A stretch of 56,991 bases of DNA from Aeromonadaceae bacterium (GCA_021209335.1 JAJOIN010000060.1:1-56991); one strand, 5' to 3'. Counted from the stretch's first letter, positions 29,607 to 39,926 are shown. The notes: generated from the letters alone by a model not told the origin. Made by a program: numbers and translations.

Positions 29607-31334
29607 ATGGATTTATCCTTCAGTCAGAAGATCCGCATTAGCATCATAATGGCCGGTCTGCTGCCTTGGTGTCTCTTCATGCTGCTGATGCTGCAATACA
29701 GCGATGGGCCTGCTGAACGGTTGGCTCCGCAGATCCGGCAGAGTTGGCAGCAGCTAAATCATCAACTCCATAGGGTGATGGATCTGGCCATGCTCACCGC
29801 CCATCTGGACACCCCTCTCCCGCCTATCATGAGCGGCTACTGGGAAAAGACCCAGGGCGGCTGGCAGGGCGGCGGTTCAGCGCTCCCGCTGGACGATTAT
29901 CGCTGCGAGCCACAACCCTATTTTGCCACTCAATCCCTCAAACCCGAACAGCTTAAGCTGTTTGCCTGTCAGCGCCTGGGCAGCAAATTACGACTGTTCA
30001 TCTTTGATGTGCCGACCCTGCTGCGCCAGCTGGATGTACAGGGCTATCAGATCAAGCTGTTCTACCCGGTGAAGGATCGCATTATCACCCTTAACGGCGT
30101 AAACAGCCGGCTGATCCTGCTGCCGATGAACAAAAGTGCCGGCATAGACACGGCTGTCTTCCGCACACCTAAGGGCTATCTGACCCGCCATGGACAGGGC
30201 TACTATTGGGATAAAACCGCCTTTGGCTGGACTCTGTATCTGAGCAGCCCCCTACCGGCGCTGAACCCTAGTCTGGATCAGTTGGGGCTCTTCATCTGCC
30301 TGACCTTGGGGTTGATCCTGCTGCAAGGCTGGACGATTGGGATCCTGTTGCGTCGCCGGCTCAACTATCTTGGCCATGCCTTTGCCCGGATCGCCCTGGG
30401 GGATGCCAACTTTCGCCTGCCCATCGCCGGCAAGGGGGAGTTTCACCAGCTCAACTTAGGCTTCAATCATATGCTGGATCATCTGCAACGCCAGCAACAG
30501 CAGCTTGATGAGCAGCGGCAGGCCGCCAACGACAAGGTGACGCGCCTAGAAACGATCTTGAGCCAAGTGCAGCAAGTGCATAACCAGCTGTTCAAAAAGG
30601 CAAAGATGACTTCGGTCACCACAGAGCTATCGGCCTTGTGGAGCGAGCTGGCGCCCTGTCTGCAAACCCTGATAGGCAGCCTGGCGGCACTCAATGAACG
30701 GCAGCAACAGATCCAGCAGCAAGTGGAGCGTTCGAGTATGGATCGCAAACAGGTGCGGCAATTGATTGCTACCTGCGCCGGTGATCTGGCGGCGAGTCAA
30801 GCCACAGTGCAGCAAGCCTGGCAATTAGTCGTCAGCCGAATTGACGGGCTGGCCGATGCCAAGATGTGCGAGCAGCAAGATCTCAACCTGTATGAACTTC
30901 TGCTGCAGGTGCAACATAGCTACACAGAACCATTGCGCCTGGCAGGTCACAGTCTCTACCTGCGCGGCCCGCACGATCTGGTCGTCCACAGTAATCCACA
31001 AGCCCTGCAACGCATCTTCGCCAACCTGATTGAGCACACCCTTAACCAGGCCTTTGCCACGCACACCGCCGGGGAGATCATCATCAGCATCAAGGCCGTA
31101 TCAGATGAAGAGATCCAGATCCAGTATCGTGATAATGGTGCGGGTATCCCCTTGTCACTGCAGGAGCAGCTGTTCGAACCCTTTACCGGTCGCCAGGATG
31201 ATCTGCCCAGCGGGCTGGGACTCTATCTGATCCACGAGCTGGTCATTCATCTGCTGGGCGGCCGCATTGCCTGCAATTCAACCCCCTCACAGGGGACCGA
31301 ATTTCTCATCTGGCTGCCGCGCCCTCACCTCTAA
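29607..31334 (+). CDS. membrane histidine-kinase-like protein lacking the phospho-acceptor His
   Basis: 575 aa. TM1 is at about 8-30, followed by a periplasmic domain at about 31-224, TM2 at 226-248 (LGLFICLTLGLILLQGWTIG), a HAMP domain at 249-300, a coiled coil at 285-335, a dimerisation-like helix pair at 334-412 and a HATPase_c domain at 430-575. Where a HisKA H-box should read HExxxP, the sequence is LWSELAP: Trp345-Ser346 replace the His. The ATP site keeps Asn in FANLIEH, DNGAGIP (G1), LFEPFTG (F) and SGLGLYL (G2), but the second N-box Asn is His. ATG 29607 has GAGG at good spacing; a GTG at 29565 is the alternative. Likely a pseudokinase, sensor or allosteric partner, perhaps acting with the divergent Hpt gene. 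Confidence 0.85.
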   Translation: MDLSFSQKIRISIIMAGLLPWCLFMLLMLQYSDGPAERLAPQIRQSWQQLNHQLHRVMDLAMLTAHLDTPLPPIMSGYWEKTQGGWQGGGSALPLDDYRCEPQPYFATQSLKPEQLKLFACQRLGSKLRLFIFDVPTLLRQLDVQGYQIKLFYPVKDRIITLNGVNSRLILLPMNKSAGIDTAVFRTPKGYLTRHGQGYYWDKTAFGWTLYLSSPLPALNPSLDQLGLFICLTLGLILLQGWTIGILLRRRLNYLGHAFARIALGDANFRLPIAGKGEFHQLNLGFNHMLDHLQRQQQQLDEQRQAANDKVTRLETILSQVQQVHNQLFKKAKMTSVTTELSALWSELAPCLQTLIGSLAALNERQQQIQQQVERSSMDRKQVRQLIATCAGDLAASQATVQQAWQLVVSRIDGLADAKMCEQQDLNLYELLLQVQHSYTEPLRLAGHSLYLRGPHDLVVHSNPQALQRIFANLIEHTLNQAFATHTAGEIIISIKAVSDEEIQIQYRDNGAGIPLSLQEQLFEPFTGRQDDLPSGLGLYLIHELVIHLLGGRIACNSTPSQGTEFLIWLPRPHL

Positions 31335-32093
31335 GCGGGATTGGCGATATCCACAAAGCGCACCTCAAGCCCATGTTGCGCCGCGATCCAGTCGCCCAAC
31401 GCCCAGACACCATAACGCTCCGTGGCATGGTGCCCGGCGGCGAAGAAATGGATCCCCAATTCACGGGCCACGTGGATGGTCTGTTCCGACACCTCACCTG
31501 TGATAAAGGCATCCATACCGGCCTCAGCGGCCTGCTGGATATAACTTTGGCCGCCCCCGGTACACCAGGCCAGACGCTCGATGGGCCGACCACAGGGCGA
31601 TGCCTCGAGCAGGATGTCACGCCCCAATACTGAGGCCAAGTGGGCCTGCCACTGCTCAGCCGTGACGGGACGCACCAAGTCACCACAAAACAGCAGACAG
31701 CTTGGGTCATCCGGCTGGAGCGTGCTGACGGCCTCTATCCCCAGCCGGCGAGCCAGTTGGGCGTTATTGCCCAGCTCAGCATGACCATCCAGCGGCAGAT
31801 GATAGGCAAACAGATTGATATCATGGGCCAGCAGGGTCTGCAGGCGACGTTTTTTTCATGCCCCGGATGGCAGGCGCCTCATTCCCCCAAAAATAGCCAT
31901 GGTGCACCAGCACCGCATCCGCTTGCCAGGCGACAGCCTCATCCAGTAGGGCCTGACACGCCGTGACACCGGTGAGCAGACGACGGATAGGCCGCCGCCC
32001 CTCGACCTGCAGGCCATTGGGGGCATAGTCTTTGTAACGGCGAGCCGACAGTAATTCGTCCAGTTCGGCTTCCAACGCCAGATTGGTGATCAT
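31331..32093 (-). CDS. NIF3-like (YbgI/DUF34) metal-binding protein, with a +1 frameshift
   Basis: Family of dinuclear-metal proteins, in some bacteria linked to GTP cyclohydrolase-type or NIF3 function, not settled. Motifs are split by frame: YKDYAPNGLQVEGRRPIRRL and LVHHGYFWGNE (His-His metal ligands) in the first frame, then NLFAYHLPLDGHAELGNN, GGGQSYIQQAAEAGMDAFIT and AAGHHATERYG in the second. A seven-A run (plus-strand T run 31850-31856) has one base too many; correcting it gives a 253-aa protein of normal length. It overlaps the kinase-like gene stop by 4 bp. Confidence 0.87.
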
Positions 32094-32102
32094 GGAGCGC
32101 TC

Positions 32103-33113
32103 CTAACCTGCCGGGCTGTAGGCAATCACTTTACCCGCCGTGCCACTGGCCTGGTTAACCTTGGGCAGCATGGCCTCGAGGCGCGCACGAGAGACATCCG
32201 GCCCCACCACCACCCGATGCAGCAACCCTTGGGGATGCTTGACCAGCTGGATACCGGCCGCATAGCCGGCGGCACGCAGGCGACCGACCAAAGAACGGGC
32301 ATTATCGCCATTTTGGAAGACACCCAGCTGAATGATCCAACTACCACCGCTGGCGGTCGCGCTCGGGCTGGCCGCCACAGGGCGACTGCTCACAGGGGCT
32401 ACGGGTTTGGTCATGGAGGGCTGCGCCTCCACCACCTCTACGCCGCCAACGCGGCCACCGCTGGTGGCACTGGCGGTGGCCGTCGGCATACTGTTGACCT
32501 GTGTTGCCGGCGCAACCGGCTTGATCTGTGGGGCTACGGGTTTGGCATCCGGGGCAAAGGGCTTGATTTCGTAGGCCGGCTTAGCGGCAGGCTTGGCCTG
32601 TGCCACCGGCTGAGCCGGCTGGGCAACCGGTTTGGCCGTGGGCGCCACCGGCTTGGGCTGCGTGACCTTGACCTGGGCGGTCAGAGATTGGCTGTCCGCT
32701 GAGCTCTGCGCAGCAGGCTTGTCTGCCACCGGCGGCGCGGTGACAGCTTGGGCAGGCGTGGCGTTTGTGCCTTGCGGCGCAGACGGCTGGGGGGCCGCCG
32801 CCACGACAGTGCCGGCCGGCACCACCTGGTTGGCATCAGGCTCGCGGCCATTGAGGGTTACGGGGGCAGCCACCTCCTCCATCTGCCAGGATTCGCTTTG
32901 CGCAGCGGAGGCTGAAGCGGCCACAACCAGTGACTGCGCCTGACTGACGGTCTCGGGGCGCGGCAGAGGCGAGGCCTCTGGCTGCAGTGGGATGGCAGCC
33001 ACCGGCACTGTCGGGGTCTTTGGCTTGCCAGTAAGGATATCCGGCAAGAAAATGACCCCGAGGGATACCAAAATCACGCTGCCAATCAGGCGGTTTTGAA
33101 ATTGTGAAGCCAA
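32103..33113 (-). CDS. dedD: DedD, SPOR-domain cell division protein
   Basis: 336 aa. N-terminal cytoplasmic stub and one membrane helix (FQNRLIGSVILVSLGVIFLP), a long Pro/Ala/Lys/Val-rich linker with repeated KPVAP and QPAQP units, and a C-terminal SPOR domain at about 255-330 (GSWIIQLGVFQNGDNARSLV). SPOR domains bind denuded glycan at the septum. TTG 33113 (MASQFQNRLIG, matching enteric MASKFQNRL) is behind AGGGAG at good spacing and is preferred over GTG 33119. The gene follows folC, as in enteric bacteria. Confidence 0.92.
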   Translation of the reverse strand: MASQFQNRLIGSVILVSLGVIFLPDILTGKPKTPTVPVAAIPLQPEASPLPRPETVSQAQSLVVAASASAAQSESWQMEEVAAPVTLNGREPDANQVVPAGTVVAAAPQPSAPQGTNATPAQAVTAPPVADKPAAQSSADSQSLTAQVKVTQPKPVAPTAKPVAQPAQPVAQAKPAAKPAYEIKPFAPDAKPVAPQIKPVAPATQVNSMPTATASATSGGRVGGVEVVEAQPSMTKPVAPVSSRPVAASPSATASGGSWIIQLGVFQNGDNARSLVGRLRAAGYAAGIQLVKHPQGLLHRVVVGPDVSRARLEAMLPKVNQASGTAGKVIAYSPAG

Positions 33114-33131
33114 GACCACTCCCTATTTCGC

Positions 33132-34385
33132 TTAAGATTGCTCGCGGGCCAACACATCGGCCACTGTGTAGAAAGAACCCAATACCAGGATCATATCTAC
33201 TGACTTGGCAGCCGCCAAGGCCGCACTGTAGGCGGAATCCACATCGGTATGACAGCTGACCTGCCGGCCGGGTAAGTTGGCCGCCAACTGGGCGGCACTG
33301 GCCGCCCGCGGACCATGCAGGTCGGCCAAAAACCACAAATCCACCAGAGCGTCCAGCTCAGCCAGGGTGCCGGCTATGTCTTTGTCCTGCAGCATACCCA
33401 CCACCGCCAGACGACGGCCGGCCTTGGGCAGCGGCGGCAAGACAGACGCCAGGTAGGCTGCCGCATGGGGATTGTGGGCCACATCCACCCACACTGCCGG
33501 TGTCTGTCGCACCTGCTGCAGGCGGCCATTGAGGCGCGCTTGCCGCAAGCCGTCACAGACGGCCTCACGGCCGACCGGCAGTCCCAGGCTGATGAGGGCC
33601 GCTACGGCCGTCACAGCATTGGCCAGCGGCAACACAGGCAAGGGCAGATGGGTCCAGGATACCCCCAGGCCGGTAAAGCACCAGCTGTCGGTCTGGCGGT
33701 CAAGTCGAAAATCTAGCCCCAGCTGCTTGAGGTGGGCCCGACAAAGTTGGGCCTGCTCTGCCAGGCTAGCAGGCGGTTGCGGCTCGCCACAGATCGCCGG
33801 CCGGCCGGTACGAAAGATACCGGCTTTCTCCCGGGCGATACTCTGGCGATCAGTGCCCAGCCACTCGCAATGATCCAGCGCTATGCTGGTGATCACCGCC
33901 ACGTCGGCATCAATCAGATTGGTCGCATCCAGCCGCCCGCCTAATCCCACCTCCAGCACAGTGACATCCGGCGCGGCCTGGCAAAACAGCCAGAGGGCGG
34001 CCAGGGTGCCGAACTCGAAGAAGGTTAAGGAGAGATCATCTCTGGCCTGCTCCACCTGGGCAAAGGCGTCACAGAGAGCGGCATCACTGACATAGGCCCC
34101 GTCGATGCGCACCCGTTCGTTGTAGCGCAGCAGATGAGGTGAGGCATACACCCCCACCCGATAGCCGGCGGCGGTCAGCATCGCCTCCAACATGGCGCAG
34201 GTGGTGCCTTTGCCATTGGTGCCACCGACCGTGATCACCTTGCCAGGCAGCCGATCAACCCCCAGGCGCTGTGCCACGGCGCCGACCCGCTGCAAGCCCA
34301 GATCGATGCTCTTGGGATGGATCTGCTCCAAATAAGAAAGCCAGTCGGCCAACGACTGGCTTTGAAACAGCGATGTCTGACTCAC
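33132..34385 (-). CDS. folC: bifunctional dihydrofolate/folylpolyglutamate synthase
   Basis: Adds glutamate to dihydropteroate and tetrahydrofolate. 417 aa. The P-loop is ITVGGTNGKGTTCAMLEAML, with YASPHLLRYNERVRIDG, EVGLGGRLDATNLID and HCEWLGTDRQSIAREKAGIF as family blocks. GTG start at 34385, 4 bp after the accD stop. It is the folate-pathway partner of pabB and folE elsewhere in this window. Confidence 0.95.
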   Translation of the reverse strand: MSQTSLFQSQSLADWLSYLEQIHPKSIDLGLQRVGAVAQRLGVDRLPGKVITVGGTNGKGTTCAMLEAMLTAAGYRVGVYASPHLLRYNERVRIDGAYVSDAALCDAFAQVEQARDDLSLTFFEFGTLAALWLFCQAAPDVTVLEVGLGGRLDATNLIDADVAVITSIALDHCEWLGTDRQSIAREKAGIFRTGRPAICGEPQPPASLAEQAQLCRAHLKQLGLDFRLDRQTDSWCFTGLGVSWTHLPLPVLPLANAVTAVAALISLGLPVGREAVCDGLRQARLNGRLQQVRQTPAVWVDVAHNPHAAAYLASVLPPLPKAGRRLAVVGMLQDKDIAGTLAELDALVDLWFLADLHGPRAASAAQLAANLPGRQVSCHTDVDSAYSAALAAAKSVDMILVLGSFYTVADVLAREQS

Positions 34386-34389
34386 AGGG

Positions 34390-35247
34390 TCAATCCTGAA
34401 TCACCTGAGTGTGCATAAACTTGGCCACCAGCTGGGCCAGCCGATCCCGCATCTGGCGACGGTCGATGATGATGTCGACTGCCCCCTTCTCCAGCAAGAA
34501 CTCAGCCCGCTGGAAGCCCTCCGGCAGCTTCTCGCGTACCGTCTGCTCGATGACCCGGGGACCGGCGAAGCCGATCAGCGCCTTGGGTTCCGCCACATTG
34601 ATATCCCCCAGCATGGCGAGACTGGCCGACACCCCCCCCATGGTGGGATCGGTCAGCACAGAGATATAGGGCAATCCCGCCTCAGACAGACGATTCAGGG
34701 CCGCACTGGTCTTGGCCATCTGCATCAAGGAGAACAAGGCCTCCTGCATGCGGGCCCCACCGGAGGCGGAGAAGCAGATCAGCGCACGGCGCTCCTTGAT
34801 ACACTCCTCCACCGCCCGCACGAATCGGGCCCCCACCACAGAGGCCATGGAGCCGCCCATGAAGGAGAACTCAAAGGCACAAGCCACCACGGGCACGCCC
34901 TTGAGCAGGCCTTTCATCACCACCAGCGCGTCTTTCTCGCCAGTCTCCTTCTGTGCCGCCTGCAGGCGCTCCTTGTAGCGCTTGGAGTCCTTGAACTTGA
35001 GGGCGTCCTGTGGCTCTAGCTCGGCCCCCAGCTCGCTACGGTGCTCAGCATCCAGCAACCGCTCCAGGCGAGGCCGAGCGCCGATACGCATATGATGATC
35101 ACACTTGGGACAAACGCACAGATTGCGCTCTACCTCGGCCCGATACAGCACCTGTTCACATGCGGAACACTTGGTCCAGACACCTTCTGGAATGCTATGC
35201 CGACGGGAGCTATCGCTTTTGGGAAGAATTTTCTCAAGCCAGCTCAT
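34390..35247 (-). CDS. accD: acetyl-CoA carboxylase carboxyltransferase beta subunit
   Basis: 285 aa. N-terminal zinc ribbon ([20 protein letters not shown], then PKC) and the crotonase-fold carboxyltransferase core ([20 protein letters not shown], then [19 protein letters not shown] and [15 protein letters not shown]). It pairs with AccA to transfer carboxyl from biotin to acetyl-CoA. Followed by folC and dedD, the conserved enteric order. Confidence 0.97.
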   Translation of the reverse strand: MSWLEKILPKSDSSRRHSIPEGVWTKCSACEQVLYRAEVERNLCVCPKCDHHMRIGARPRLERLLDAEHRSELGAELEPQDALKFKDSKRYKERLQAAQKETGEKDALVVMKGLLKGVPVVACAFEFSFMGGSMASVVGARFVRAVEECIKERRALICFSASGGARMQEALFSLMQMAKTSAALNRLSEAGLPYISVLTDPTMGGVSASLAMLGDINVAEPKALIGFAGPRVIEQTVREKLPEGFQRAEFLLEKGAVDIIIDRRQMRDRLAQLVAKFMHTQVIQD

Positions 35248-35359
35248 GAAATACCTTCATGTAGTTGTTGGAATGACGCCTGGCGGCAATGCGACCTCGA
35301 TCCCACCGCCCCCCTGCGCCCAGCTAACGGACGATTTAACCATAAATGGTTGAGGTTGT

Positions 35360-36172
35360 TTACTGAAAACTGGTCATACCCGGTTCATTGTCCGGTAACC
35401 ACAGTGGCCCCAGACTAGGCCTGGGCAAGGCGAAGGCGGCGGGATAGGTGACATCCACCAGGTACAAGCCCGCCGCCTTGGCGGTGGCCCCGGCCTGCTC
35501 CCGATCCCGCAAGGCCAGCAGTTCGGCCAGCCAGCCTACCGGCCGCTCACCGCGCCCCACCAGCAAGAGACTGCCGACGATATTGCGCACCATATGATGC
35601 AAGAAGGCGTTGGCGCGAATATCCACCACCACATAGGGGCCATGGCGAAACACCGCCAGGTGGGTCAGATTGCGAAACGGCGTGCGGGACTGGCACTGCA
35701 CGGCCCGAAACGAGCTAAAGTCATGTTCCCCCAACAATTGCTGGGCCGCCAGATGCATGGCGGGGACATCCAGATCCCCATGGTAGTGGCTGATGCCTCC
35801 CCCCAGGATCCCAGGGCGCAAGTTGTCGTTATAGATGACGTAGCGATAGCGGCGGGCGGTGGCGCTGAAGCGGGCATGGAAGTCATCAGGTACCTCTTTG
35901 GCCCAGCGCACTGCGATATCCGGCGGCAGATTGGCATTCATGCCCAGGGTCCAGGCAGCCAATTTGCGGGGCTGCGCGGTGTCAAAATGGATCACCTGAC
36001 CTGTGGCATGCACACCGGCATCGGTCCGCCCGGCGCACTGTACCTCCACCGGATGATCGGCGATGCGAGAGAGCGCCCGCTCCAGTTCCGCCTGCACGCT
36101 GATGACCTCACGCTGTCGCTGCCAGCCATAATAGCGACTGCCGTCATATTCGATGCCCAAAGCGATACGCAT
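35360..36172 (-). CDS. truA: tRNA pseudouridine(38-40) synthase
   Basis: 270 aa. Makes pseudouridine at positions 38-40 of the tRNA anticodon stem. The catalytic Asp is in [18 protein letters not shown]. The core [13 protein letters not shown] at the start and [19 protein letters not shown] near the C-terminus are typical. Downstream of a strong fimV terminator, upstream of accD. Confidence 0.96.
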   Translation of the reverse strand: MRIALGIEYDGSRYYGWQRQREVISVQAELERALSRIADHPVEVQCAGRTDAGVHATGQVIHFDTAQPRKLAAWTLGMNANLPPDIAVRWAKEVPDDFHARFSATARRYRYVIYNDNLRPGILGGGISHYHGDLDVPAMHLAAQQLLGEHDFSSFRAVQCQSRTPFRNLTHLAVFRHGPYVVVDIRANAFLHHMVRNIVGSLLLVGRGERPVGWLAELLALRDREQAGATAKAAGLYLVDVTYPAAFALPRPSLGPLWLPDNEPGMTSFQ

Positions 36173-36194
36173 CTGTTGCCCCCCAAAATAAAAA

Positions 36195-36224
36195 CAGGGC
36201 GCGATTATACGAAATCGCGCCCTG
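36195..36224 (-). terminator. fimV terminator
   Basis: Minus strand CAGGGCGCGATTT, loop, AATCGCGCCCTG followed by TTTTTATTTT: a 12-bp stem just after the fimV stop and just before truA. Confidence 0.93.
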
Positions 36225-36243
36225 GAGTGAAGTCACACCGCGA

Positions 36244-38724
36244 TCAGCTTAGGCGCTTCAACAACTTGTCGGCCTCCGCCTGCTGTTGTGTGTTCCCCTG
36301 CGCCAGCGCTTCTTGCAACAGCTCACGGGCACTCTCCTTGTCATCGATCTCCAGGTAGGCGCGGGCCAGATCCAACTTGGCTCCCACACCACCATCGTCG
36401 GCATCCACGTCCACATCATTACCCTGAGCCAGCAGGTCGGGGAAATCATCCAGCCCGGTATCCAGATCGAAGGCCATCTCCTTGGTCTCGACACTGCCCG
36501 GGGCGTCGGCCTCGGCCAGCAGTTCATCAATGTCCAAGAAGGGTTCTTTGGTCTGGGCCGCTGCAGGGGTGACCGGTGCGCTGGCTGGCGTCGACGAGAG
36601 CGCATCGTCCTGGTTATACCAGTCAGCCGCCTCATCAGAGACAGGCGCCGAACCAAACTGCTGCGCCAGCTGACGCAGTGACGCCTCTTCTAAGCTGGAC
36701 GTGGAAGGCTCAGCCACGGGCGCCGTCTCCAAGGTCGGCGCATCTACCGACCTTGGGCTCAGCTCGTCACTGGCCGTGTCCGCTGAGGCCATTGGCTCGG
36801 CGGATGTTTGCAGCGAGGCAAGCGACTCAAACTCCAGCTCCTCCGCCTGGGCAGACTCTTCGGGCAGATCCAGTTCATCAAGGCCCTTGAGATCCAACCC
36901 TTCAAAGCTGCTTTCGACCGCCAGTATGTCATCATCGGCCGGCTGTTGCGGCATGGCAGACAGACCGTCCGGCGACGCATCGGTGGTCAAGGGGCTGGCC
37001 AGATCCAGCTCGTCTTCGTCCGCCAGCTCGGGCAGCTCCAATTCCGGCTCGGCCACCTGCTCCGTGACCCCCAGCTGGGCCAAGAGTTCGTCGGCATCCG
37101 CCAAGCTCTCTTCGCCCTCCGCCAGCTCAACGAACTCATCACCTAGCGCCTCGGCGGGCTGCTCGATCTCACGCCAACCCAGATCCGGCAGCTCCATCTC
37201 GCTCAGATCGGCATCCTCATCCGGCACCGACAAGTCCAGGCTGCTCAGGGCCAGCTCATCCTCGTCAAGTTGACCGAGCTGAGACTCCCCCAGGGGCAAC
37301 AAGTCCTCATCGGCCTCGTCCAGCTGGGCCAGAGCGGAGGCAGTGTCATCCGCCAGTTCACCATCACTCAAGGCAAAGTCTGCCTCATCCAGACTGCTGC
37401 CCAATTCAGGTGCCGGACTCAGGGTCTCATCGTCGGCCTCCAGATCTGGCAAGGTCTCGATAGGCGCCAATCCGGCCGTCAGCAGTTGATCATATTGACT
37501 GGCATCCTGTTCCATCTGCAGCGCGGTGGACTCGGCCAACTCGGCCTCCCGGGCCTGCAGCTCCCGCATGGCCCGCGCCCGCAGCCAGAGGCTGACCAGC
37601 GCCAGGATCAGGAGAATGGGCAGCAAGATGATGAGCACCAGGTTGACCGGGGAAGCCAGCAACTGGCTAACGAAGCCTTTGTCTGATGCGGGTGCCGGCT
37701 GATTGGCCTGCAGCTCACTGAGCTGACTGCGCAACTGGGCCAGTTGTTCTTCCAACTGGGCCTGCTGTTGCAGCTGGTTGGTAAGATCCGCCAGTTGCGC
37801 CGCCTGCTCCTGTACCCGCAGCTTGAGGCGGTTGTTGTTCTCGGACAGCTGGGCAATCTCGGTCTCGTATTCAGTGAGCTGGGACTGCAGCGGCTCTACC
37901 GCAGACAGGTTACCGGTCGGTTCAGCCTGACTGGCGGCGCCCACCACGGCCTTGACCGCCGCATCCACCTGGGGAGATTCCGCTTGGCTGGCTATCTCGA
38001 TCTTGCTGCCTTCCGTGCCCGAAACCACCGGCGTGACAGCCTCCGGCTTGGCTGTCTGAGCGGGCGTCAGCTTGCTGGCCTCCGGTGTCAGCTTCACCTC
38101 GGGCTTGACTTCTATGGGGGCCTGCTTGACAGGCTCAGGCTGGGGGCTGGTTTCGGCCTGAGCCGGTCGCGGCGTCACCGAGGCCACCTGGGTGGTAGTT
38201 TCCTGCTCTGAGCGAGCCAGCAAGGCAGGGCTGATACGGCCGGTGCGCACTGCCTCGCGCGCCGCAGCATCGTTTTCAGCCTGCGCCTCAGCCAGGGAGG
38301 GCAACTGCAAGATGGCACCTTTATAGATGGAGTTGAGCCGTCCATTGGCAAAGGCTTGCGGGTTCTTGCGGTAGATGGCCATCAAGGTCTGCTGGAGAGA
38401 AACACCCGGGCCAGGCAGGTGGCGCTGCGCGATGGACCAGAGGGTATCATTGCTGCGCACCGGGCCATAGGTGCCGGCCGCTGCCGGCGCCGAGGCCAGG
38501 AAGCTGGTGGCCGGAGCGGTCCGGGGGGCGTCCGCCGGCGCGACAGCTTGGCGATTGGCGGGTTGGGCGACGGGTTTGGGGATCAGGCTGGGGGCCGGTG
38601 CAGCGGCATCCGGGCCCTTGATCTCGACGTAGAATTCATCGAACTGCTGGGCGGCCTGTACGGTGGCGGAGAGTTCCAGGCAAAGCGCCACCGCCAGCGC
38701 CAGACGGGAGACAGGTAATCCCAT
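36244..38724 (-). CDS. fimV: FimV/HubP-like LysM polar organizer protein
   Basis: 826 aa from ATG 38724 with AAGGAA upstream. Signal peptide (PVSRLALAVALCLELSATVQA), LysM-like motif around 90-140 (PVRSNDTLWSIAQRHLP), a Pro/Ala/Glu linker, coiled coil (about 280-335), one membrane helix at about 355-378 (LVLIILLPILLILALVSLWL), then a very acidic cytoplasmic region of Asp/Glu/Leu-rich repeats, and the C-terminal FimV domain (GAKLDLARAYLEIDDKESAR). Homologues localise at the cell pole and affect pilus assembly and chemoreceptor placement. In the pdxB-usg-truA context the gene stands in its normal position. Confidence 0.95.
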   Translation of the reverse strand: MGLPVSRLALAVALCLELSATVQAAQQFDEFYVEIKGPDAAAPAPSLIPKPVAQPANRQAVAPADAPRTAPATSFLASAPAAAGTYGPVRSNDTLWSIAQRHLPGPGVSLQQTLMAIYRKNPQAFANGRLNSIYKGAILQLPSLAEAQAENDAAAREAVRTGRISPALLARSEQETTTQVASVTPRPAQAETSPQPEPVKQAPIEVKPEVKLTPEASKLTPAQTAKPEAVTPVVSGTEGSKIEIASQAESPQVDAAVKAVVGAASQAEPTGNLSAVEPLQSQLTEYETEIAQLSENNNRLKLRVQEQAAQLADLTNQLQQQAQLEEQLAQLRSQLSELQANQPAPASDKGFVSQLLASPVNLVLIILLPILLILALVSLWLRARAMRELQAREAELAESTALQMEQDASQYDQLLTAGLAPIETLPDLEADDETLSPAPELGSSLDEADFALSDGELADDTASALAQLDEADEDLLPLGESQLGQLDEDELALSSLDLSVPDEDADLSEMELPDLGWREIEQPAEALGDEFVELAEGEESLADADELLAQLGVTEQVAEPELELPELADEDELDLASPLTTDASPDGLSAMPQQPADDDILAVESSFEGLDLKGLDELDLPEESAQAEELEFESLASLQTSAEPMASADTASDELSPRSVDAPTLETAPVAEPSTSSLEEASLRQLAQQFGSAPVSDEAADWYNQDDALSSTPASAPVTPAAAQTKEPFLDIDELLAEADAPGSVETKEMAFDLDTGLDDFPDLLAQGNDVDVDADDGGVGAKLDLARAYLEIDDKESARELLQEALAQGNTQQQAEADKLLKRLS

Positions 38725-38888
38725 AATCGTTCCTTCGTGATTGAGCCCCATTTGACATCAAATGAGCCTTGTCTGCATGGCAGCAATATAAACCAGCCAC
38801 CCAGGGCATTCTAGGGGGCAGCGCGCAGATATGGCCTGGAGGAATTCTAGGAAAATTTTGATTTGGCTGATATTTATCGATGAAAAGA

Positions 38889-38907
38889 GGGCCGCTAGTT
38901 GCGGCCC
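38889..38907 (-). terminator. usg terminator
   Basis: GGGCCGC, loop TAGTT, GCGGCCC, with TCTTTTC on the minus strand, 9 bp after the usg stop. Confidence 0.8.
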
Positions 38908-38915
38908 CTGTCACA

Positions 38916-39926
38916 TCAGTGCTGCGGTTGTATCCAGGCTTCCGCCAGTTGCAGACAGTTCAGGGCTCCCCCCTTGCGAACATTGTCGGTGACCAGCCAA
39001 AAATCCAGCCCCTGGGGATGAGAAGGATCCTGGCGCAGGCGAGACAGATACACCTGAGTATCATTGACACCGTGGGTCACCGGCGTCACCAGCTCGTCGT
39101 CCACCAGTGTCAGGCCCGGCATCTGCGCCAGACAGTGACGCACCTCCGTCAGGCTGACCGGATAACGGGTCTCCAGATGCACCACCTGGCTGTGGCCAAA
39201 GAACACAGGCACCCGCACACAGGTGGCATTGACCCCTATGCTGTCATCCTCCAGCAGACGGCGGGTCTCCTCGGCCAACCGCCACTCCTCCAGGGTAAAA
39301 CCGTCCTCCTGAACCTCGTCTACGCAGGGTAGGAGGTTGAAGGCAATTTGCGCGGCGTAGGCGCTGGGCTCCACCGGCCGGCCATTGAGCAGTTGGGCTG
39401 TCTGCCGGGCCAGTTCATCCACCCCGGCCTGGCCGGTACCGGACACCGACTGCAAGCTGACCAGGTTGATCCGGGCAATCCCCGCCTCATCGTGCAAGGG
39501 CTTTAACGCCATCATCAGCTGGGTGACGATACAGGTGGGGCTGGCCACGATATGCCGCGCCCGGGCCTCGGCCAGGGCGTCACCGTTGACCTCCGGGATC
39601 ACCAAAGGAACAGAGGGATCGGTGCGATAGTGCTGACTATTGTCGATGACAAGGCAACCGGCCTCGGCCGCCTGCTCGGCCCAGCGGGCAGTGGCCGCGC
39701 TCCCGGCCATGAAGAATGCCAGCTGCACTTGGCTCCAGTCGAAGTCCGCCGCTTCTTGCACCCGCAGGGTCTTGCCGGCAAAGCGCACGCTCTCGAGCTC
39801 GCCGGCCTGGCTCACCAGGGGGAAGAGACGTCCACAGGGATAATCACGCTCCTCGAGCAACTCCAGCAGGGTCTGGCCGCCGAGGGTATCCACCCCCAGC
39901 AGCGCGATATCAAACTGCTGACTCAT
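38916..39926 (-). CDS. usg: aspartate-semialdehyde dehydrogenase family protein (Usg)
   Basis: 336 aa from ATG 39926 (MSQQFDIALLGVDTLGGQTL). NAD(P)-binding fold with GVDTLGGQTLLELL and the family SPTCIVTQLMMALKP block containing the position of the catalytic Cys, plus VPVFFGHSQVVHLE. The gene lies between fimV and pdxB as usg does in enteric bacteria, so it is more likely the Usg paralogue than the main Asd. It keeps a Cys at the nucleophile position, so activity cannot be excluded. Confidence 0.88.
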   Translation of the reverse strand: MSQQFDIALLGVDTLGGQTLLELLEERDYPCGRLFPLVSQAGELESVRFAGKTLRVQEAADFDWSQVQLAFFMAGSAATARWAEQAAEAGCLVIDNSQHYRTDPSVPLVIPEVNGDALAEARARHIVASPTCIVTQLMMALKPLHDEAGIARINLVSLQSVSGTGQAGVDELARQTAQLLNGRPVEPSAYAAQIAFNLLPCVDEVQEDGFTLEEWRLAEETRRLLEDDSIGVNATCVRVPVFFGHSQVVHLETRYPVSLTEVRHCLAQMPGLTLVDDELVTPVTHGVNDTQVYLSRLRQDPSHPQGLDFWLVTDNVRKGGALNCLQLAEAWIQPQH

